A stretch of DNA of 9,644 nucleotides from positions 1 through 9,644 of the forward strand of contig PKCW01000232.1 of the NCBI GenBank assembly GCA_002862965.1. Direction: 5' to 3'. The stretch is from Pseudomonadota bacterium. GTDB lineage: Bacteria > Pseudomonadota > Gammaproteobacteria > UBA5335. Positions within the stretch are counted from its first letter, which is position 1; every line of letters begins with the position of its first letter. The position numbers were made by a program, and so were the translations under genes. Below the pieces are notes generated by a model. The model saw nothing but the letters and a program-made list of their open reading frames with translations. It ran no database searches and was not told the origin of the DNA. Of the stretch, positions 6,309 to 9,644 are shown in pieces.

Positions 6309-6692
6309 TCAGCCAAACAGTTTGAAGGCCCCGACGATCGCTACCATCGCCGCAATCAGGGCGAAGGTCTGGGTAAGCAGGGCCTTGTAAAGCTCGCTCC
6401 GCAAGCCAGCTATATCAGCTTTAAGGCCGCTTTCAATGTCCTTCAGGTCAGACCGCACCGCGGCGATCTCGTCCTTCAGGTCAGACCGCACCGCGGCGAT
6501 CTCGACCATCAGGTCAGACCGCACCGCGGCGATCTCTTCCTTGAGTACGCTCTTGGTGACCAGGGATGAATCCAGCATTCCCCGGAACGTATCAGCCTGC
6601 ACCTCGGCCATGGCCTCGGCCTGCTTCTCGGGAACACCCGCATTCTTGAGTTTCTTGGCAAATGCCAAGGTGTCGAAAGCTTCCATGGACAT
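6309..6692 (-). CDS. DUF1640-like coiled-coil protein with C-terminal membrane anchor
   Basis: This is a 127-residue protein with the layout of DUF1640/CCDC90-type bacterial proteins. A helical N-terminal part (FDTLAFAKKLKNAGVPEKQAEAM split by short turns) is followed by a coiled coil made of an 11-residue unit, EIAAVRSDLKD, three times in a row (53-85). A membrane helix (LLTQTFALIAAMVAIVGAF) then closes the protein. The start at 6692 has GGAGG (6701-6705) at the right distance; a start at 6707 would lie upstream of that site. Proteins of this kind are frequent on mobile elements and near toxin or restriction genes, but have no assigned function; a trimeric coiled coil at the inner membrane is an inference. 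It is the second gene of the cassette. The 33-bp DNA repeats encoding the coil make its length prone to change. Confidence 0.82.
   Translation of the reverse strand: MSMEAFDTLAFAKKLKNAGVPEKQAEAMAEVQADTFRGMLDSSLVTKSVLKEEIAAVRSDLMVEIAAVRSDLKDEIAAVRSDLKDIESGLKADIAGLRSELYKALLTQTFALIAAMVAIVGAFKLFG
6445..6543 (-). repeat. three tandem 33-bp repeats inside the DUF1640-like gene
   Basis: Three head-to-tail units (6445-6477, 6478-6510, 6511-6543) share the core AGGTCAGACCGCACCGCGGC on the plus strand and differ only in the last few bases. Each encodes one 11-residue coiled-coil turn. The near identity at DNA level points to recent expansion or to gene conversion. Confidence 0.95.
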
Positions 6693-6699
6693 GATTCTA

Positions 6700-6750
6700 G
6701 CCTCCATTTCCTAAAAAAGAGAGGCGCGATCCCCACCGGGGAATCGCGCC
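6700..6750 (-). promoter_or_regulatory. terminator-like hairpin and ribosome-site stem before the DUF1640-like gene
   Basis: GGCGCGATCCCC (6723-6734) and GGGG-A-ATCGCGCC (6738-6750) form a 12-bp stem with one bulged base and a three-base loop. On the minus strand it is followed by TCTC and six T residues, the layout of an intrinsic terminator, yet it lies only 30 bases before a start codon. GAGGC (6721-6725) can instead pair with GCCTC (6700-6704), covering the GGAGG ribosome site. The two folds share bases 6723-6725, so they compete. This fits an attenuator, or a terminator that lowers expression after the DUF932 gene. Confidence 0.6.
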
Positions 6751-6814
6751 CCGGTGTGGGATGAATGTGAACCCAGGAGAGGCCACAGAACGTAACCTTT
6801 CCTGGTTATCCGTC

Positions 6815-7645
6815 TCAGGCGGCCAGCCGCCGAAACGCCTCGCCGCGAATCACCTGCTCGACCCGTGCCTCCCGGTCCAGCACGATGGCTGCCCGGTTGC
6901 CTGCCGATGAGGCCCGAACTTCAGCATGGGTGGACCAGCGCGTGAGGGCGTTGTAGAGCCCCCAGACGGTGGGTCCGGCTTGAGCTGACTCAATCCTCCA
7001 GGCCTCTTCCAGCTTGGCCATGAGCCGCTGATTGATGTCCGGCATCGCCTCGAATACGGCCTTGGCCGCATCCGCGGTGATTTCCCGCTCAGACCACCGA
7101 GACCATTGCTTGGCCCAAGGGCCCAAAAACGAATCAACGGCGAACATGATCTGGGAGACAGCCCGATCAGGGGAGAACCCGGAGGTATGCCTCCCATAAA
7201 CGGTGCTTGCCTTGTCGGACGGTACGACCATCCCGTTCGTGCACACCAGCCGGAGGCCCGACATGAAGGCCCTGAATGCGGCGCCGCCATCGTAGGAGTT
7301 GGTCACCTTGAGGGCGAATCGCACGATGTCGCCCACCTGGGGCTCGTTCGTGACCGCGGGGAAGATATAACTCCTCACCACCATCCGGCCCTCCTGGGCC
7401 ACCTGGTCCTTGACCTCCAAGCCGTTGAGGTCAATCCCGGAGTTGAACAGCACATCCTCAAAGCGGGTAAAGACTTCCCGGTTCGGGATCAGCTTATAAC
7501 CGCGGCGATGGACGCCCAGGACCTTGTTGGTGTCCTGGCGGACAACCGCCTGGAAGCTGCCGGCATCGCAGCCGGGCACATGGATGTCGGACAGCGCTAC
7601 CGGGAAATAAGCAACGGAATTGGACGGAAATACGTTGGATTGCAT
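6815..7645 (-). CDS. DUF932 domain-containing protein
   Basis: This is a 276-residue protein of the DUF932 family, recognised by VHRRGYKLIPNREVF (45-59), the stretch ALKVTNSYDGG (111-121) and the following GLRLVCTNGMVV (130-141), which is the family's central signature. A charged helical C-terminal third follows, rich in Arg and Glu. DUF932 proteins are widespread on phages, plasmids and integrative elements; the biochemical role is not established as far as I know. The start at 7645 has AAGGAG seven bases upstream, in the same position as in the DUF6927 gene, and the ORF's earlier start would fall in the leader hairpin. It is the first gene of the cassette, after a 198-bp gap from the lipoprotein gene that carries copy 2 of the structured leader. 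Its position suggests it is the lead cistron. Confidence 0.88.
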   Translation of the reverse strand: MQSNVFPSNSVAYFPVALSDIHVPGCDAGSFQAVVRQDTNKVLGVHRRGYKLIPNREVFTRFEDVLFNSGIDLNGLEVKDQVAQEGRMVVRSYIFPAVTNEPQVGDIVRFALKVTNSYDGGAAFRAFMSGLRLVCTNGMVVPSDKASTVYGRHTSGFSPDRAVSQIMFAVDSFLGPWAKQWSRWSEREITADAAKAVFEAMPDINQRLMAKLEEAWRIESAQAGPTVWGLYNALTRWSTHAEVRASSAGNRAAIVLDREARVEQVIRGEAFRRLAA

Positions 7646-7794
7646 GACTTTCTCCTTGAGCAAACAAAGCCAAGGAGAGCCACGGCGACGCCGGGGACTA
7701 CTCCCCAGCGGGTTGATGAAACGGATCCCAGCCTTGCGGCTGCGCCCAGCTACCGGATCCGGCAGGGCTTAAGGGCGCTGGATGGGCTCCAGCG
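7643..7794 (-). repeat. structured leader element, copy 2 (before DUF932)
   Basis: This is the partner of the element at 6061-6216. The ribosome-site stem TCTCCTTG/CAAGGAGA (7651-7658, 7671-7678), GGGGA/TCCCC (7693-7697, 7702-7706) and CAGCC/GGCTG (7729-7733, 7738-7742) are kept exactly, while the loops differ (for CAGCC the loop is TTGC here and TAAAT in copy 1). The outer stem is CGCTGGA/TCCAGCG (7776-7782, 7788-7794), where copy 1 has CGCGGTG/CACCGCG; both arms changed together, so pairing is kept. The stem around CCGGATCCGG has one mismatch here. A weak promoter candidate lies upstream (TTGATC near 7837 on the minus strand), with a poor -10 match. Confidence 0.75.
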
Positions 7795-7843
7795 GGCCGA
7801 TGAACAGACTCAGGCTACCACTCGCCAATTCGGCGATCAAACC

Positions 7844-8674
7844 TCACTGCGCGGCTTTGGATGCGCCATCGACCGGCATCAATCCCCCCGTGCCGAGCCC
7901 CCCCTTGACCGTCTGGGCCTGATAACCGCGGGCGGCTCGCACCGTCTGGTTATAGGCATCCATGAACGCCGCGACCAGGATCTTCTCCTGGGGGGATTTC
8001 GACTTTACGCCCATCAGCGCCCCGAAACCCGCCGCCATCGCACCGATGCCGGCAAAATCCATGTTGCGGGCGCTACCTTCCGCCGCCACGATCTGCACGC
8101 CGGATCGATTGTCGATCAAGGTCAGCACCGTAGCGGCGTCGTTGGTCTGGACGCTTCCAGCGACCGCGCCGGCGATGGGAACCAGAGCGCCGATCGCGCC
8201 GCCTGCCTGCGAGGTGTCGCGCTGATTGAAGGTGATCGAGGGGATCATGGTGTAGTCAGCCGCGACCATCTGACCCTTGCCGAAGTTGCTGCCGGCGCGG
8301 ATTTCCCCGATCTGCTCCATGTCCCGCTCTACCATCATGTTGTTCAATGCCCGCCCGCGCTCAACCAGGACGAAGCAATTGGATTGCTGGATCAGCAAAC
8401 GCAAGGTCGGCACCGCGGAGGCTTCCTGCTTGGACCGCTGCTGCAGCAGGGCCAGCAGGGGATTGTTCTGCTGGTCTTCCTCGATCGCCAGCGTGCCCAG
8501 GGTTTCCCCACACCGCTCAAGCTGGGCATTGGCGTCCTGCGCATTTGCCCCACCCGCAGCGCCGGTCGCCACGGTCTTCGCCCCCAGGCTGCCAATCGTG
8601 GGCGTCGTTCCCTGGCAGCCCGCCAGCAAGGCCATGGCCACAGCCGCACCCAATCCACCGAGATTCCGTTTCAT
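7844..8674 (-). CDS. CsgG/HfaB-like outer-membrane lipoprotein
   Basis: This is a 276-residue exported lipoprotein. A short basic start (MKRN), a hydrophobic segment and the lipobox LLAGC put the lipidated Cys at C20. The mature part resembles the CsgG family: a helix followed by LRLLIQQSNCFVLVERGRAL (91-110), then ADYTMIPSITFN (139-150), a small-residue-rich segment (GAIGALVPIAGAVAGSV), a strand ATVLTLIDNRSG and a helix KILVAAFMDAYNQTV. In curli secretion CsgG forms a nonameric pore, but no csg partners are seen here. Many CsgG-like lipoproteins on other operons have no known export role, so a curli function should not be assumed. The start has AAGGGG upstream. It follows the SAP-domain gene by 36 bases and looks like the last gene of that operon. 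A glycine-rich C-terminal tail follows the conserved part. Confidence 0.82.
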   Translation of the reverse strand: MKRNLGGLGAAVAMALLAGCQGTTPTIGSLGAKTVATGAAGGANAQDANAQLERCGETLGTLAIEEDQQNNPLLALLQQRSKQEASAVPTLRLLIQQSNCFVLVERGRALNNMMVERDMEQIGEIRAGSNFGKGQMVAADYTMIPSITFNQRDTSQAGGAIGALVPIAGAVAGSVQTNDAATVLTLIDNRSGVQIVAAEGSARNMDFAGIGAMAAGFGALMGVKSKSPQEKILVAAFMDAYNQTVRAARGYQAQTVKGGLGTGGLMPVDGASKAAQ

Positions 8675-8710
8675 GTATTTCCCCTTTCCATGCTCAGAAA
8701 TTGTTGTTTA

Positions 8711-8911
8711 TCAATGCTCGGCTTCCGGCTCGCTGAGGCAGTCTTTCCGCCAGCAGCACGCCATCTCGCCGCAGCGCTCGCGCCGCGGGGTGCCAAAGCA
8801 TACGGGATTGGATTCGCCGCGCTGAATAGCCCGGATCAATTCCGCCTTGCGCAGCCCGCGCCAGCGGATCCCCGCCGTGGCAGCCCGCTGCCGGATCTCA
8901 TCGAGTTTCAT
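8711..8911 (-). CDS. small SAP-domain protein with Cys-rich tail
   Basis: This is a 66-residue protein. Residues about 2-33 (KLDEIRQRAATAGIRW, RGLRKAELIRAIQRGE) match a SAP or Rho-N-like DNA/RNA-binding helix-turn-helix in which LRKAELIRAIQ is typical. The tail holds five Cys: C38 (VCFGT), C47, C52, C53 and C58 (WRKDCL). I recognise this SAP plus CFGT...C...CxWRxDCL layout from small bacterial proteins of unknown role; the Cys cluster could bind a metal or iron-sulfur cluster. The start is firmly set by AGGAGGAGG directly upstream and by an ATGA overlap with the preceding stop. Its neighbours suggest a small operon together with the lipoprotein and two upstream small genes. The regulatory or nucleic-acid role is inferred. 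Confidence 0.85.
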   Translation of the reverse strand: MKLDEIRQRAATAGIRWRGLRKAELIRAIQRGESNPVCFGTPRRERCGEMACCWRKDCLSEPEAEH

Positions 8912-9171
8912 GAAGATCCTCCTCCTTTGCGCTCATAGGCCCGCTCAAGCCAGATCTCCCAATCCGTGTCATAGCAAGAGCCGGTTTCGTGGTATTCCGC
9001 CCAGAGACAATCGTGAAAGAAGTCGCACCATTCCTGGAACGGCATCCCTTCCGCAGCCGCCCACTCCGGCCGGAAAGCCGGATCTCGACTCCAGCTCATC
9101 GCCGCATCCATCTCGTCCCCGCCATCCACCTGGCGCAACTCATCGGTTCGCACGGAGGTAGCCAAATCCAT
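8908..9171 (-). CDS. hypothetical small acidic Trp/Cys-containing protein
   Basis: I do not recognise this family. The protein has 87 residues from the ATG at 9171, with an acidic N-terminal part, then FRPEWAAAEGMPFQEWCDFFHD and CLWAEYHETGSCYDTDWEIWLERAYERK, and a GGGSS tail. Trp and Cys content is high (three Cys, seven Trp). The stop overlaps the start of the SAP-domain gene (ATGA), and the tail codons GGAGGAGGATC double as that gene's ribosome site. The start is uncertain: 9171 overlaps the preceding gene by 32 bases and has only a weak GGTGG site, while the ATG at 9111 has GGGGA and gives 67 residues. Its place in a tight operon supports that it is real. Confidence 0.65.
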   Translation of the reverse strand: MDLATSVRTDELRQVDGGDEMDAAMSWSRDPAFRPEWAAAEGMPFQEWCDFFHDCLWAEYHETGSCYDTDWEIWLERAYERKGGGSS

Positions 9172-9529
9172 AACCGCCACCGACCAAGACAACCAACACG
9201 ATCAGCTTGAACGACAGGGAGGACCACCAGGGAAGTTCATCAAAAATAACAGCAGCATATCCTGCCTTGGAGACGGCAAGCCGCTGTATCGGCTCCCAAA
9301 CGCAATACCAGGCCAGGCCCAGGGCCATGGCCAGTAGTAATGGCTGAATTTGCTCGAACCACTCACCAACGTTGGTCGAAAGGAATGCCCAACAGACAGC
9401 AATGACGGTCCACAAAACACCGATAATGAATAGTTCCCAGATCGAAAAACCCGCCAATCCACCGATCGACAAAAAAGAGATCAGGATGACTGCAAACTTA
9501 GCCATTCCGCTTTTCATGTCTTCCATCAT
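9140..9529 (-). CDS. hypothetical membrane protein with four transmembrane helices
   Basis: This is a 129-residue, very hydrophobic protein. Four membrane helices are visible: about 11-29 (KFAVILISFLSIGGLAGF), 31-51 (WELFIIGVLWTVIAVCW), 61-80 (IQPLLLAMALGLAWYCVW) and 105-124 (SFKLIVLVVLVGGGYGFGY), with a short polar loop between the third and fourth. No family is recognised. The start at 9529 sits in ATGATG, overlapping the stop of the gene before it (TGA at 9526-9528), and an AGAGG site lies upstream; the second ATG three bases on is an alternative. Its end overlaps the next gene. Membrane partner of the small proteins downstream is only an inference. Confidence 0.72.
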   Translation of the reverse strand: MMEDMKSGMAKFAVILISFLSIGGLAGFSIWELFIIGVLWTVIAVCWAFLSTNVGEWFEQIQPLLLAMALGLAWYCVWEPIQRLAVSKAGYAAVIFDELPWWSSLSFKLIVLVVLVGGGYGFGYLRANR

Positions 9530-9644
9530 AAAAGCCTCTTTCGTTGAGCCTCTTGGATCCTTTCAAGGGCCGCCTGCTGCTGTTGGGGATCCCTCGCTTC
9601 AATCCAGTCGGCTGCCGCATCGACGAGCATGATCGCATTGACCA
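9526..9644 (-). CDS. C-terminal end of an unknown protein (partial)
   Basis: The frame is open from the window edge to a TGA at 9526-9528 and gives 38 residues: VNAIMLVDAAADWIEA, then RDPQQQQAALERIQEAQRKRLL. This looks like a helical, charged C-terminus with a glutamine run. The stop overlaps the start of the membrane-protein gene in ATGATG, the same coupling used by its downstream neighbours, which supports a true coding end. The family cannot be named from so short a piece. Confidence 0.6.
   Translation of the reverse strand, partial: VNAIMLVDAAADWIEARDPQQQQAALERIQEAQRKRLL

Noticed and set aside
6445..6543. Possible CRISPR array
   Set aside because: The 33-bp units are directly adjacent with no spacers and are in frame with a coiled-coil protein.
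7844..8674. Curli secretion pore (csgG)
   Set aside because: Only general CsgG-like features are seen and no csgA, B, E or F neighbours are present, so the gene symbol is not given.
7106..8938. A 610-codon open frame on the plus strand
   Set aside because: It runs antisense through the DUF932 gene, the structured leader and the lipoprotein gene, has no domain-like pattern, and is explained by high GC at third codon positions of the genes on the other strand.

Overview
The window is GC-rich DNA with the codon use, Shine-Dalgarno sites and gene families of a Pseudomonadota-type bacterium, probably gamma- or betaproteobacterial. No gene fixes the species. The content is accessory rather than core: a tyrosine integrase, a decayed nuclease-family gene, the end of a ubiquitin-like conjugation operon, a plasmid/integrative-element style cassette (SNF2-like helicase, DUF932, DUF6927, DUF1640-like) and an operon of small proteins plus a lipoprotein.

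Layout. (1) Bases 1-505, plus strand: the 3' end of a probable ThiF/E1-like gene, joined by an ATGA overlap to a DUF6527-family gene. (2) Bases 689-2408, minus strand: a complete tyrosine recombinase whose stop codon overlaps the start of a frameshifted, truncated DUF1016 (YhcG N-terminal-like) pseudogene. (3) Bases 2584-7794, minus strand: a five-gene cassette, in transcription order DUF932, DUF1640-like coiled-coil membrane protein, DUF6927, DpnD/PcfM-like acidic protein and a 765-residue SNF2-like helicase, ending at a clear intrinsic terminator. (4) Bases 7844-9644, minus strand: a compact operon with the 3' end of an unknown gene, a four-helix membrane protein, a small Trp/Cys-containing protein, a SAP-domain Cys-rich protein and a CsgG-like lipoprotein. 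The first four genes overlap end to start.

The most unusual signal is regulatory. Each of the five cassette genes has a leader in which an inverted repeat covers its own Shine-Dalgarno sequence, usually with a GC-rich hairpin upstream. Two of these leaders, before the unrelated DUF6927 and DUF932 genes, are near-identical 136-bp copies. Their differences fall mainly in loops, or as compensatory changes in an adjoining stem, which is what a maintained RNA structure would look like. The cassette therefore looks like a co-regulated unit controlled at translation or by attenuation. Its function is not known from the sequence.
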